Part shown: positions 19,741 to 31,316 of the stretch, one piece after another
Layout of the letters: each line of letters begins with the position of its first letter
Numbering within the stretch: position 1 is the first letter of the stretch
DNA from: Pycnopodia helianthoides
Taxonomy: Eukaryota; Echinodermata; Asteroidea; Forcipulatida; Asteriidae
Direction: 5' to 3'
DNA length: 64,000 nt
Assembly (NCBI GenBank): GCA_032158295.1
Contig: CM063245.1
Location: forward strand, 7,364,700 to 7,428,699
Translations under genes and position numbers: made by a program
Notes under the pieces: model-generated
The model's database searches: none
What the model saw: only the letters and a program-made list of their open reading frames with translations
What the model was told of the DNA's origin: nothing

Positions 19741-20518
19741 AGAAGCCTGGCATTTGATTGTTAGCGAGGTTTGCATGGACGGCTGTTTTAGAGACTAACA
19801 AAGCTATTGCCAAAATCAGGATGCGTGAACCTTGAACAGAGACTAGAGTACAAGCATGTTTGGACATTTGCCCTTTGCGGTCAATAGAACGAAAAGCCGC
19901 TCACAATGCAACCGGTATATATTACGCATTGTGTGTGTTTTCAGTGCTGTTATTTTTCCGCGGTTTAACATCGGGTCAATGCGTACCCGATTTCAACCGG
20001 AAGTGAAGGTCAAATAGGTAACATCTCTGTGGCAAAGTTTGAGACCGCTTATTGACCTACAACATGGTGTAACATTTGTGAGTAATGTATGTGTGAAAAG
20101 TATGAATATTTATTAGAGTATAACATTTGAAATTTTCAACTTCCGGTTTGAACAGGAAGTCAAGGTCAAATGAGGTCACACTTTGTGTAGCATTTTTAAA
20201 GTCATTAGAGGCCTATCCGATGATGTGTAGATTATGAAAATCCATTCTGTAGTTATTGAGTTATGATTTTTTTAAATATTAAACTTTTATTTAATATAAC
20301 TTGACACCTGATGATGTCATCATGACGTCACTGCTACGGTTTTGTCTCCTAATGAATATCTAACTATGTGTAAAGTTTCAAGGTTGTGTAAGCTTGGAAA
20401 AGGCGTCTTTGCTACCGGACAATCGAGGGGGAGAATAAGAAGAAGTATTAAGAAAAAAAAGAAAGAAAAAAACGAACAAAAACAAGAGGTGTTCCGAGCT
20501 TTGCTCCGAACACCTAAA
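19741..20518 (-). mobile_element. Helitron-like copy, truncated head, with one hairpin B
   Basis: Starts inside the head block (GATTGTTAGCGAGGTTTGCA at 19757) and proceeds through CCGGAAGTGAAGGTCA, CCGGTTTGAACAGGAAGTC and GATGATGTCATCATGACGTC. It ends with the GAAGAAGTATTAAG purine tract and a hairpin B whose inner stem is GAGC/GCTC (about 20487-20515). Confidence 0.55.
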
Positions 20519-20519
20519 A

Positions 20520-21702
20520 AACTAGAGCTTAGGTGTTTGTACAAACAAACACTGAGGTTTTCGGCTATTAATGGGTTGTATCAACGCCTGAGCTATTGCA
20601 TTTAGTTGAATTTGGTGCCATTACTGTTTTGTGGCGTGCCTAACAAGCTACACACTTTAGCAAAAGTCTAAAAAAGCACACGATTAAAAGCCTGACGTTT
20701 GATTGTTAGCGAGGTTTGCATGGACGGCTGTTTTAGAGACTAACAAAGGTATTGCCAAAATCAGGTTGTGTGAACCTTGAACAGAGACTAGAGTACAAAG
20801 CATGTTTGGGCTTTGGACTTTCGGTCAAAATAGGGAAAAGCCGCTCACAATGCAACTGGTATAGATCACGAAATGTGTGTGTTTACGGGGCAGCTATTTT
20901 CCCGCGGTTTAACAGGGTCAATGCATACCAGATTTCAACCGGAAGTGAAGGTCAAATACATTAGGTAACATCTCTGTGGCAAAGTTTGAGACCGCTTATG
21001 GACCTACAACATGGTGTAACATTTGTGAGTATATTACAGTAGTGTATGTGAAATTTTCAACTTCCGGTTTGAACAGGAAGTCAAGGTCAAATGGTGTAAC
21101 ACTTTGTGTAGTTATTGCTACATTTTTCAAGACCTCTCCGATGATGTATAGATTGAAATAATAGCTAAAGTACTTCTCGAGTTATGAATTTTTGAAGTAT
21201 TAAATTTTGATTTACTGTATTTTGACACCTGATGACGTCATCATGACATCACAACTACCTGATGGAGGTTGTATTACGGTCCTAACATGGTGTTAATTTG
21301 AAGTTGATCTGATATACAGAAATTAATGTTTTTACCGGGAAAGTGGTTTTTTAAAGAATTACATGGAGGCAAACTTTGACCTTCCGATACGACCGGAAGT
21401 AAAGGTCATGTGAATTTGGGGTTAACTTTTCAAATGTTGGCCGTGTCTTGATCTTTCATATGGCCAAATATGAATACTGTAGCGAACATATTCAGAGATA
21501 TACAGGCAGTGGCATGAGGTCACTTTTTGACCTTTAATGGCTTGTAATTTGACACCCGATGACGTCATCATGACGCCACAAGTTCTGTTTTATCTCCTAG
21601 TTACGATTAACCTACATGTAAAATTTCAACTTGATATAAGCCTCGCAACTATGCGTTTTTTTGTGGACAAACGACTCTGAGAAGAAGAAGAAAAACTAAT
21701 AA
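20520..21702 (-). mobile_element. Best complete copy of the Helitron-like family
   Basis: About 1.18 kb. On the minus strand the 3' end is a hairpin (GTGTTTGT/ACAAACAC), a short spacer, CTAG (20522-20525) and T. The 5' side begins after a T-run at TCTTCTTCTTCTCAGAGTC. There are no terminal inverted repeats and no coding capacity. In plus orientation the order is head, CCGGAAGTGAAGGTCA, paired CCGGTTTGAAC/GGAAGTCAAGGTCA, GATTGAAATAATAGC, GATGACGTCATCATGAC, GACCTTCCGATACGACCGGA, GATGACGTCATCATGACGCC, and the purine-rich end. Hairpin plus CTAG plus T is the established Helitron 3' signature. No Rep-helicase is present to prove the class. Confidence 0.65.
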
Positions 21703-23150
21703 AACTAGAATTTAGTGTTTGTACGAACAAACACCGAGGTGTTCGGCTATCAATTGGGTCAGTGTTTAATTAAATCGATGAAAAGATTGTTGATAGCTTT
21801 TAAATTTTCACAGAAAGTACATTTGTTACACAGGAAATAAATGCTAAGGTTACTACTTAACTTCCGCTTTCAACCGAAAGACAAGGTCAATTGAGTCCAC
21901 ACTCTGTGTAGCGTTTGTTTATTTTTCGAAGACCTCTCCGATGATGTATAGATTGTAAAATTCCGATGCACGGTTCATAAGTTATTAATTTTTCAAATAT
22001 ATAAATTTTTTTAATTTAATTGAACACCTGATTACGTCATTATGACGTCAAGAAAGCGGTGTCTTCTACAATTGAAGAGCTAACTATGTGCGAAGTTTGA
22101 AGGTTGTGTGATCTTTGGAAGTGTGTCTTTTGTTATCTGACAAAAATGCTCACACTTGGATTAGACTAACAGCCCATACAGCCTTGCTCTATGCATAGCT
22201 TATGCCAAATGGACTTTGCCCCCCTGTGATCAGTCGAGCAGAACACGCCACGGTACGCATAGCCTTCAATGCATGTGATGTGTAGGCGCTCGTTCGTATG
22301 TCTACCTGTGTTCTTTCAGTTTCACTATCGTGCGTGGTCACGGTGGGTCAACTTAAACGTGCGCCTTTTTCGACCTCATGTAAAGGTCAAAATATTGTCA
22401 TCTGAGTGCAAAAGTTTGAGCAGGCTTAACGTTCCACACCTTGATACAAAAAATAAACTAAAATAATTGGTAGTTTTTGAGATACGAATTGTTGAAATTT
22501 TCAACTTCCGATTTGAACCGGAAGTAAAGGTCAAATGGAGTCAAGTTTTGTGTAGGGTTTGTTGAACTTTCAACGACCTGTCCGATGATGTGTCACTTGT
22601 AAAAATCCAACATGCGGTTCACGAGTTATGATTTTTTACAAATATTAAACTTTGATTTATTGTAATTCAAAACCTGATGACGTCATCATGACATCATCAA
22701 GTTTGTGTTGTCTTAATATTGAGGTTCAAATGTCTGATGAGTTTCAATGTTAAATTCAATTTCAATCTTGAGTTATGCCGTAGACAAGCCCGAAAATGAT
22801 GTTTTTCAAGAAAAAACCAAAGGCAAACTTCGACCCAGGGTAACGACCAAGAAGTAAAGGTCATACGATTTTGAGGTTAACTTTTCAAATGTTGCCCATG
22901 TCTTGGTCTATCATATGCCCAAATATGAATATTGTAGCTATAGTATTCAGAGACATACAGGCATTGGCATGACGTCACTTTTTGAACTTAAAGTGCTTGT
23001 AAATTAACACCTGATGACGTAATCGTGACGTCACAACTCACTTGCCTTCTGATAGTTATGATCTAACTTCACATGAAGTTTCAAGTTGATCAAAAGTTCG
23101 CAACTATGCTTATTCGGAAGAATAAGAAAAACTAAAAAGAAAAAAAAAAA
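21703..23150 (-). mobile_element. Helitron-like copy with complete hairpin/CTAG end
   Basis: CTAG at 21705-21708 is followed by T on the minus strand. The hairpin GTGTTTGT-ACGA-ACAAACAC lies near 21715-21735. The body contains two family sub-blocks and GATGACGTCATCATGACATC near 22677. It ends near 23110-23150 in an A-rich tract leading directly into the hairpin B array. Confidence 0.6.
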
Positions 23151-23165
23151 AACCCCGAACAAAAA

Positions 23166-23662
23166 CAAAGAGTTGTTCGGCTGCTGCACGAACACCTCAA
23201 CAATGAGTTGTTCGCGCTGCTGCACGAACACCTAAAAAAAAAAAAAAAAAAGAACAAAAACAAAGAGTTGTTCGCGCTGCTGCACGAACACCTCAAAAAA
23301 ACGAACAAAAACTATGAGTTGTTCCCGCTGCTGCACGAACACCTCAAAAAACCTCAAAAAAACAGAACAAAAACAAGAGGTGTTCGTGCTCAAATTGCAC
23401 GAACACCTAAAAAAAACCAGAACAATAACAAGAGGTGTTCGTGCTCAAATTGCACGAACACCTAAAAAAAACAGAACAATAACAAGAGGTGTTCGTGCTC
23501 AAATTGCACGAACACCTAAAAAAAACCAGAACAATAACAAGAGGTGTTTGTGCTCGTATTGCACGAACACCTAAAAAAAAAAAAAACTTAACAATAACAA
23601 TAGGTTTTCGGCTGTTAGCCGAACACCTAATGAGTTGTTCGGGCTATTGCCCCGAACACCTA
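23166..23662. repeat. Array of about nine to ten hairpin B units
   Basis: A-rich spacers (AAAACAGAACAATAACAAG) alternate with GAGTTGTTCG(c/g)...CGAACACCT or GAGGTGTTCGTGC...GCACGAACACCT hairpins. The loop and inner stem vary (GCTGCTGC, TCAAATT, TCGTATT, CTGTTAGC, GGCTATTGCCC) while the arms stay complementary. The last unit (23631-23661) is followed by the CTAG end of the next copy. Confidence 0.85.
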
Positions 23663-23663
23663 C

Positions 23664-24950
23664 ATGTAACTAGAATTTAGTGTTTGTACAAACAAACACT
23701 GAGGTGTTTGGCTTTCATTTGGGTCAGTGTTTAATTAAATCGATGAAAAGATTGTTGGTAGCTTTTGAAATTTCACGGAAAGTACATTTATTATACAGGA
23801 AATAAATGCCAAGGTTTCTACTTAAAGTCACCTGGAAATAGAATTTTTTTTTTTTTAAACATAAGAGTTTATGTATATTAACAATAAAACAATTTTCTGA
23901 GTAATTGTTTGTGAGGATTTATATGTAAAAAAAATAGATAAAGTCGTTCGGGGGGTGACTCCGCCTATCCCCTTTTGTGACGTCAATGAGGGCAGACTTC
24001 GCCTCGATCGAACATCGACCCCCCTCGAATTTGCTTGCATTTACGTTGTAAACACACGTGCAAGTAGGTCCCAGTAGTGATCTTGTACGTTTCGAAAAAG
24101 GGTTTTTTTCTTGCATTTTCCGGCCATGCCGACCAGGTGTATTGCTGCTGTATGCAGCTGAACAACTAATGATGGGGTCAGTCTGCTTTTGTTTCCTGCA
24201 GATCCTAAGTATGAGCGGTTGTGGGCCGCGAAAGTCAGACTAACGACATCGTTTTTGGCGCGATGTGCCAGCTAGTATACGCTAGCTAGTACATGTATAC
24301 TGTGATGTGGGTGACGTCCGCATACGCACAACATTTTTTTCCTTCAAATTTCGTGCCTCGTGCCCAAAGGGGGGCCTACTCTTAAATTTGTAATTAAAAT
24401 AAAAACTAATTTTTAAAAACCTTAGTTAACTGTTTATTCACATTCCACTCATCAAAATACATATATTAATGACAAAAGCTTTTTTTCTTTCAAAATACCA
24501 CTGCCAGGTGCCTTTAACTTCCACTTTCAACCGGAAGACAAGGTAAATTGAGGTCACACACTGTGTAGCGTTTGTTTATTTTTGGAAGACCTCTCCGATG
24601 ATGTATAGATTGTAAAAATCCAATGCACGGTTCATAAGTTATGAATTTTCAAATATTGAACATTTTTTTATTTAATCAAACTCATGATGACGTCACTATG
24701 AGGTCAAGAAAGCGGTGTCTTCTACAAGTGAAGCGCTAACTCTCCGATGATGTATAGATTGTAAAAATCTATTGTGTGGTTCATGAGTTATGATTTTTTC
24801 AAATATTAAACTTTAAAAACGAAATTTAAAAACGAACAAAAACAATGAGTTGTTCACGCTGTTGCACGAACACCTCAAAAAAATAAAAAATTTAAAAAAA
24901 AACGAACAAAAACAATGAGTTGTTCGGGCTATTGCCCCGAACACCTAAAA
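23664..24950 (-). mobile_element. Helitron-like copy interrupted by a THAP-bearing segment
   Basis: CTAG (23670-23673) and the hairpin GTGTTTGT-ACAA-ACAAACAC mark one end. The family sequence (block TTGATAGC variant, GAAATTTCACGGAAAGTACA) stops near 23835 and resumes near 24515 at TTCCACTTTCAACCGGAAGA. Two hairpin B units lie near 24846-24875 and 24917-24947. The insert at about 23836-24510 is unrelated to the family. Confidence 0.5.
24126..24260 (+). pseudogene. THAP zinc-finger domain fragment with an in-frame stop
   Basis: From ATG at 24126 the frame reads MPTRCIAAVCS, then a TGA stop, then TTNDGVSLLLFPADPKYERL and WAAKVRLTTS. This fits the start of a THAP domain (C2CH zinc finger; C-x(2-4)-C near the N-terminus, then the G-V-x-L/F-x-x-F-P block and a W), as found in P-element-type transposases and host THAP proteins. 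The stop sits where the family has a Cys-Ser-Asn/Thr stretch. No later THAP Cys/His pair is visible before 24300, so it is either a pseudogene exon or a decayed transposase start. Confidence 0.6.
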
Positions 24951-25602
24951 ATGGAGGGTTCAGTCAAATCAGTTATGGCTGAGTGAAAAAAAGACATTCA
25001 GCAAGGAGTTCAAGATGAATAGGTTCAGAAGTGGATCAACCAAAGCCAGGATTTCAAGAGTGCCATTGATGGAAATATTGCCCCGTAGAGCCTCTCAAGC
25101 TGAGAGCACTTTTTCTTCAATTCCTGGTTTTGATGACAAGCTCATCCCTAAATATCCTATCATCCTCCTTACATTGTCATCTTGCTTAAGTTTAAATTAT
25201 TTAGACCCAGAGAAGTTTAAATCATTTTGCTTGGGAATAACAAAATGGTTCATACAGTTGTATACAAAGTTCTAAATGCCAGTCAGTGTGCATGTTTGAA
25301 TGGATCTGAGATAAAATGCACTCACTGTTCCTTCAAATACGTAGGATGGGTGAACAAGTACAATACTATAAACCAACTTTAAACTGGCCTGAAGTAGTTT
25401 GATGAAGAGCAGTTTTATTTCACTTCAGAGTGCATACATGTACATATACATGTAAGTTTGTTAACCATAAACCAAGAAACGACTTTGACAAGCTTCCTGT
25501 TCAAAGTATTGACCAATGAAGAAGAGTCAGTAGCATTAAGGACCTATCATCGAAAAGAGTAAAGGAAAGCAGAGATAAGACTTAACAACTAATTTTACTC
25601 AC
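24951..25602. other. Intron stretch near the second coding exon
   Basis: Contains an open frame of 86 codons at 25015-25275 on the plus strand that resembles no family I know and has no supporting splice sites. Otherwise only low-complexity ACATGTACATATACATGT near 25435-25452. Confidence 0.45.
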
Positions 25603-25748
25603 AAAACAGTGCCATCTTTTGCACGTGTAACCACTATTCCCAGGGGAGACTTGGAAAACTGCACATTATACTCTGTCAAAGGAGCTCTCCTTGCAACTTT
25701 AGGTGTAGTGATGGGCACCTCATACCGCTTGATATTGGGGTCATAAAT
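25603..25748 (-). CDS. GAA: Second coding exon of the lysosomal alpha-glucosidase-like gene
   Basis: This 146-nt internal exon has a TTATTTCAG acceptor and a TTTT/GTGAGT donor on the minus strand. The length equals what I recall for human GAA exon 3 (c.547-692), and the flanking phases (0 and 2) agree. It encodes IYDPNIKRYEVPITTPKVAR, then RAPLTEYNVQFSKSPLGIVV and TRAKDGTV, matching the GAA/MGAM segment DPANRRYEVP...Y.V.FS..PFG..V.R...G. This is the galactose-mutarotase-like N-terminal domain that packs against the catalytic barrel. It joins the first exon at His-Phe-Lys/Ile-Tyr-Asp-Pro, the same codon boundary as human GAA T182/I183. No stop or frameshift is seen. Confidence 0.93.
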
Positions 25749-27502
25749 CTGAAATAAACCAATTTTGTGTGACATAAGTACATACTACAAACAAGCCAAG
25801 ATCGACTGTAACCTCCATAGTAAACTTATGGTGATTTGGGGAACAGAAGCTAGAAGGGTACTTTAAATACTAATGATTTTGCAAACAAATACACACTTCC
25901 TTTGTGGTTAAAAATAATGCTTGGTTAAATAATGGCACCACAAATATTGTGATATTTGATGACTGTGTACATCAATAAACCATAAACCGGGAACTTTAAA
26001 TCTAAATGTTCTTTTTTATTTTGAACTGTTTGTATCTAGGTAAGGTAACCACCTTTAAGACAAAATGGGAGAGCAAATTTAAATTTCCACTAAGAGCAGA
26101 TAAGTAAATCATTAAGTTCCATCCCTTTTCAGAGTGATTTGTCAAAACTTTTAATAATGGAAACAAGAATGGTGTTTTGACAAAGAAAAATGCCACGCTG
26201 AGATTAATCTAAAAGACCGAGTGCGCAACCAATGTTTACATGTCATCACGTGACTTGTAGTGTGTACTACATTATCTCAACAGATGGCAAAGATGCGTAA
26301 AAACTATGTTGTGACAAAGCGAGTACACCAACAGTCGGCTATAGCTTTGTAAATAATAACACAATTACTAAGCCATTTCATTCAAGTTGCATGTTGTGAT
26401 GTTGATTCAAATTACCAGTATTCTACTACAAAATTTAATAGGGTTTATTTTGAGTAATGCACTACCGGTGCCGGACGACAATGTAGCCACCCGGTCTTTT
26501 GCTTGTAATGTAAATCACTGTAATAAAAGTAAAAATGAACATTTAGCCTTGCAGAATTTCAAATAGCCAAACGAATCACAGTTTTGGAAAGCCTTTTCTT
26601 CCTTTTGGATGATTTCAGCTTCAAAATTGCTACATTCTTGTGTTGAAAAGTGTGTGATCGTGGGGTCCGGGCCTACCTTATAAGGCCCCAGGGGAAAAAA
26701 ATTACATAAAAATTTCTCTGGTGCAATCTCGGACATTTCATTTTGCGTTTATTTTCATGCAAGATTGTGTAATTCCAATTTGCGTACTACATAAGAAATT
26801 TAAATTGTGAAATAAACAAGATGGAGCAACAAATAGTTTTGCTTTGATCTGTTGAAAACATTGAAACAGAAAGGAAAATATCAAATATCTCTTGGCAGGA
26901 CTGTTCTGTAAAGAGATTGATAGAACGTTTCTGGCTTCAGGTTGGTATTTCCTCCTAGCATTGTGCAGAAATCTTGTTTATCTCAAATTACCCTTGACCT
27001 TATACTAGGGATTCCTGTCAAGTTCTGTATGCACGCTTTCCCCATCGTTCCCCATTGTAAGGTAAACAATAAGTTAGGATATATAAGTTGTGTACAATGT
27101 GGGAGAAAAATACTTAAGTGGCTTGGATGAGTTATTCAGAGATGTGAATTATCAGGGTCATGCACCCCCCCCCAACACAAACCTTTACAGAAAAAAGAAA
27201 CCCTAAAAAATACAAAAATACCACCCCACCCCTGTACTTGCCCACAACACAGGAAAACAAAATTAAATTATATTTTTCTGACTTAAAGGGACATACCGAC
27301 TGAATGTTTACCTAATTTAGTGATGTGGAATATTACAGACAATAATTTCACGTATTTAATGAAAAATGTGTAAAAAAAAACAATTGCGGTCAAAGGTCAG
27401 CGTATACGCTTTTCCAGTTGTTGCAACTGTCAAGTTTACATGACATTGTTGTGCATTGTTGTAAGTAGACTGGTGCTCTGTTTATGTATTAATTATAACA
27501 AT
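25749..27502. other. Intron stretch with no recognised element
   Basis: AT-rich sequence with a poly-C run near 27168-27178 and a C-rich stretch near 27223. The small open frames at 26002-26196, 26515-26736 and 26942-27130 have no recognisable similarity and no splice support. Confidence 0.5.
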
Positions 27503-28103
27503 GGCGAGGCATGAGGATCGAGGTTCGAGGTTCGAGGTTCGTTTATTTCCACAGTATCAAAAAAGCAAAAAACAATATACATCAAAAGTAATCATTTCAT
27601 AATGCAAAGTAAATGTTTTGAAGAATATTACATGTAGACAAAAAAAGCATTATGTGACACTGCAGAGGGATCCATTTAAAAAGCAAAGCTTGTAGGCAAT
27701 GGTCCCTATAATGACATGCATATGCATTGAGATTAAAAAATAATATTAAGTGAACCGTGGAGGTCCATGGTCGAGTCGATTCACCAATAAACAAAATATA
27801 ATAGCGGGTTTCAATGCACATGCATGTTACAAAAAGAAAAATCATTAAACACTTATACAATCAAATAACGAGAACAAACAATGGACTAGGACTAACACAA
27901 CAATCAAACACAACAATCTTGCCGGTCAGCAATAGTTATAGTATCGAACGAAATCAAGTGATGCAAAAGCAGCGTATCCCTCGATGGGTTTAACATAGTG
28001 TGGCTATGGATGATAGAATACACCTTGGATCCCATGTAGGAGACCACCCGAGTCTGCACTGTGGTATGGCTCAAAATACAATATACATCTGTAAAAACAC
28101 TCA

Positions 28104-28298
28104 TCAACAATAAGATTTCAGTGTATCAGTTTTAAAGACACGTTTAAAAGTAAACAAGCTTTTGGAGGCTTTAAGTTTTTCATTAAGCATGTTCCAAAGC
28201 ATAGGTCCCTCATGTTTAATAGTTTTATGAGCGAGGGAAGTACGAGTGTAAGAAATGTGATAAATTTTTACAAGTGAGTTGATACATGAGGGACCCAA
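28104..28298 (-). pseudogene. C-terminal end of LINE-2 ORF2 in a shifted frame
   Basis: The frame reads HKTIKHEGPMLWNMLNEKLK followed by ASKSLFTFKRVFKTDTL, the usual end of CR1-type ORF2 proteins (a K-x-I-x-x-x-G-P-x-L-W-N block and a final F-K-x-x-x-K-x-x-L). The main reverse-transcriptase frame stops at 28225, so a single-base indel near 28230 separates the two. Confidence 0.75.
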
Positions 28299-30357
28299 GC
28301 TGAAGACAATAAATATCCTTCACTTTTAAAATAGCATATTTTTGGAAAAGGGGATCTGTATGTGCGTTAAATTCAGCAAAATTAATGATACGAAGAGCTC
28401 GCTTCTGTAAGAGAAGAAGTCTATTAACATTGGTAGCAGAACTTGATCCCCATGCAAGTATCCCGTAGTTAAGATAAGAACCGATCAATGTATTATAAAG
28501 AGATTGTAAAACCAGTTCAGGCATAAAATGCTTGATCCTATTGATCACACCAATATTTCTAGCAATAATTTTACAAATGTAATCAACATGACTATTCCAT
28601 GATAGTCTACGGTCAACAAAAAGTCCCAGAAACTTGCAACAATCAGCATAAGTGATTTCAATGTCATTAATCTTTATAGGACCTGGAAGGTCTCTGACTG
28701 AATTACTGAACAACATGCAGTTAGTTTTAGCGATATTTAGGGACAGTTTATTGACCGTAAACCAGGTGGCAACTAGTTTGAGCTCATTGTTAACAGTGTT
28801 TACAAGATAGTCAAGGTTACTATGGGAAAAGAATAAATTAGAGTCATCCGCAAATAATATAAATGAAAGCACACTAGAAGAATTTGTGAAATCATTAATG
28901 TATATGATGAATAACAAAGGCCCGAGGATTGATCCTTGGGGTACTCCATACGTAAGAACATCAGACTCAGATTTAATGCCATTGATGGAAACATATTGTG
29001 GCCTGTCTGAAAGATAACTCTTAAACCATTCTAGGGGAATTCCACGGATACCATAGTTAGAAAGTTTATGCAATAGTATTTGATGGTCTATTGTATCAAA
29101 AGGCTTTGAAAGATCAAGGAACACCCCCAAAGTATGATTGGAGTCATCGATAGCATTAGTGACTTTATCAATAAAATCAAGGAGTGCATGAATGGTTGAA
29201 TGTTTGCTACGGAAACCAAACTGTTGATTTGTTAAAATTTCGAACTTATTCAGAAAATTAATAGTACGGGCATAGACACATTTTTCAAAAATCTTTGAAA
29301 AACATGAAAGAATAGAGATGGGCCTATAATTAGATATACTGTTACGATCACCCTTTTTGAAAACTGCTATGACTTTAGCAATTTTTATTTCTGATGGAAC
29401 AATGCCAGTCGTAAAAGAAGTATTGACAATATGAACAAGTGGTTTACTTATGGCAAAAATTGACTTCTTGATAATGGAAATATTGATCAGGTCATGACCA
29501 GAACTTTTTTTATTTTGCAAATTTTTTACAATGTCCAAAATTTCATGTTCAAATACTGGAGTAAAAAAGAAGGAATTAAAATTAGGGTTGGGCATATAAT
29601 CAGCAAAACTAAGGGGTGAATGAGTAGGTTGGATGTTTTTAGCAAGGTTGGGACCAATATTGATAAAGTATTGATTAAAATGATTGGCGATTTGATTTGG
29701 GTTGTCAATTAAATTCCCATTAACAATAATGCTGTTAATACCATGAGAATGGGTATTTTTATTCAAAACAGAATTTATAACCTTCCAGGTATTACGGATG
29801 TTATTTCTTTCTTTTTCAAACTGAAAGGAATAGTACCTTTTTTTACAAAGACGTAGAAGGCTAGTCAAGGTGTTTTTATACTTGATATACTTGCATTTAT
29901 GTGAGGTTGTAGGGTTGGACAAGTACTGACGATACAATTTATTCTTTTTCTTAATAGATTTGAGGAGGGAATGTGTAATCCAAGGGGTAGTTGAAATATG
30001 ATTAGATTTGGTATTGTTGTTTTGTCTAACTAAAGGTGTATTTTGATCGTACAGAAAAATAAAATTATCCAGAAAAGTATTATAAGCAGTATCAGGATTA
30101 TTACAACTAAGGACATTGGTCCAGTCAAAAGAGTGTAAGTCGTCAATAAACTGTTCAAGGTTCACATTAGACACATTTCGAGAAAAAGGTAAGTTGTGAT
30201 TATGAGAAGAACTTGAGTTTGGAGACTTAACGAACATAAAAATTGGCAGATGATCTGAGATATCAGAGATTAAAATACCAGATTTTGAGGAAGGAAGAAT
30301 ATTTGATAAAAAATTATCAATAAGTGTAGCAGAAGTATCAGTAATACGTGTGGGCAT
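28225..30357 (-). pseudogene. LINE-2 ORF2: end of endonuclease and complete reverse-transcriptase domain
   Basis: A 710-codon open frame. It starts inside the endonuclease C-terminus (ISDISDHLPIF, catalytic SDH kept). The reverse transcriptase includes NYRPISILSCFSKIFEKCVY, FLDLSKPFDTIDH (usual Ala before FD is Pro here), GVPQGSILGPLLF and the active site FADD (residues 502-505). The thumb/connection part has LSLNIAKTNCMLF and a CKFLGLFVD block. In the intact element this would be one protein with the endonuclease frame at 30338-30982, from which a C-tract indel near 30365-30372 separates it. It would catalyse target-primed reverse transcription. Confidence 0.88.
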
Positions 30358-30982
30358 ATGGATTTGGGGGAGGAAGGAGTGAGATGTAAGTGTCGATAAA
30401 GGACTGGGAGCTAGGATTGGTTGGAATTAGTAAATTTATGTTGAAATCACCTGATATTATGCAATATTTATTGTTACGGTCAACACGAGAGCATATCATT
30501 TGAAAGGTGGTCATAAACTCATCGTGAATAGCTGTTGGTGCTTTGTATACAACACCAGCAATAATGTTTTTGGCATTAGGAATATAAATTTCAACAAATA
30601 ATGACTCAAGAGAGTCATCTGAAACAATCAAATCTTCCCTAATTGTAAAATTTAGTTCACTGGAAATATAAAGGGCGACTCCACCTCCAGCCTTAGTGCC
30701 TTGTCTGTTATTCACAATAAGCTCATATCCGGGCAAAAAAAGGTAACTGTGGGGAGCTGATTTTAGCCAAGTTTCAGAAAGTGCAATAAAGGAAAATTTA
30801 TGGTTGATTGAGTTTAAAGCAATTTTAAGTTTATCTATATTTTTCTGAAGACTTCTAATGTTAACATGCAGTAAGGAAATACAGCTATCATCAGCCGGCT
30901 TAGGAAATTGCTCTATGGAATAATATTGAGTATTATCAGATAAATAAAGTGGAATGTCATCATCACCTTCTACGATATTCAT
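30338..30982 (-). pseudogene. LINE-2 ORF2: endonuclease domain
   Basis: A 214-codon frame with APE-type endonuclease motifs: LLHVNIRSLQKNIDKL, ALSETWL, a GYELIVNNRQGTKAGGGVAL block, and ISGDFNINLL. It starts with ATG at 30982 right after a TGA stop; the frame above that stop continues in the same register to 31270. The frame runs into a stop past the C-tract near 30370, while the continuing endonuclease sequence (RITDTSATLIDNFL, SDH) is found in the overlapping frame at 30357 and below. Confidence 0.85.
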
Positions 30983-31270
30983 TCAATCCATTTCCCTAAG
31001 ATCACTTAGGCCTACATATAATGTATAATAATAATACAAGGAAAATAAACTCATATTGACCTTAATGCTGACCGACAAGACAAACACGAAAAAACAAGAT
31101 ACAAAACAGTTTACAAACACTGATACTAAATTATGAATACAGAAGTTTAACATAAACATAAGCATAAGAGGGCAACGGAAACTATAAATACATAGATTTA
31201 TGGATTGACACATGTCTACCAAAGACAGTACTGCTACCAAAGTTAAAAAAGTAAAAAGTTTAAAGACCAC
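30983..31270 (-). CDS. Short hydrophobic ORF between LINE-2 ORF1 and ORF2
   Basis: 95 codons starting MVFKLFTFLTLVAVLSLVDM, which looks like a signal peptide, followed by further hydrophobic Cys/Phe/Leu/Val-rich stretches (roughly residues 33-80). It ends in a TGA that is immediately followed, in the same frame, by the ATG of the endonuclease frame. It may be the decayed N-terminal extension of ORF2 (LINE-1 at 14.66 kb also starts with a signal-like segment) or a chance frame in the spacer. No 2A-like NPGP motif is present. Confidence 0.35.
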   Translation of the reverse strand: MVFKLFTFLTLVAVLSLVDMCQSINLCIYSFRCPLMLMFMLNFCIHNLVSVFVNCFVSCFFVFVLSVSIKVNMSLFSLYYYYTLYVGLSDLREMD

Positions 31271-31316
31271 CGGTTTGTTACAACAGAAGTAGGGTTAGTA
31301 AGTCAGACTAGGGAAT

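Larger units (their letters stand above)
841..25602 (-). other. GAA: About 24.8-kb intron of the GAA-like gene, filled with repeats
   Basis: The donor is at the lower edge of the exon at 25603-25748 (TTTT/GTGAGT on the minus strand) and the acceptor is CCCTGCAG beside 841. The split Leu codon (TT + A) shows a phase-2 intron, the phase I recall for human GAA intron 3. Inside are a decayed unnamed coding repeat, about thirteen copies or partial copies of a Helitron-like element, a full LINE, a MITE and a THAP-bearing segment. Each is listed separately. Confidence 0.85.

Noticed and set aside
23166..23662. CRISPR-like regular array of repeats and spacers
   Set aside because: The regular units are hairpins separated by A-rich spacers that are themselves repeated. 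The DNA is eukaryotic and the same hairpins occur singly elsewhere beside transposon ends.
25015..25275. 86-codon open frame near the second coding exon
   Set aside because: No similarity I recognise. It lies between repeat sequence and an exon of the opposite strand, and it lacks supporting signals.
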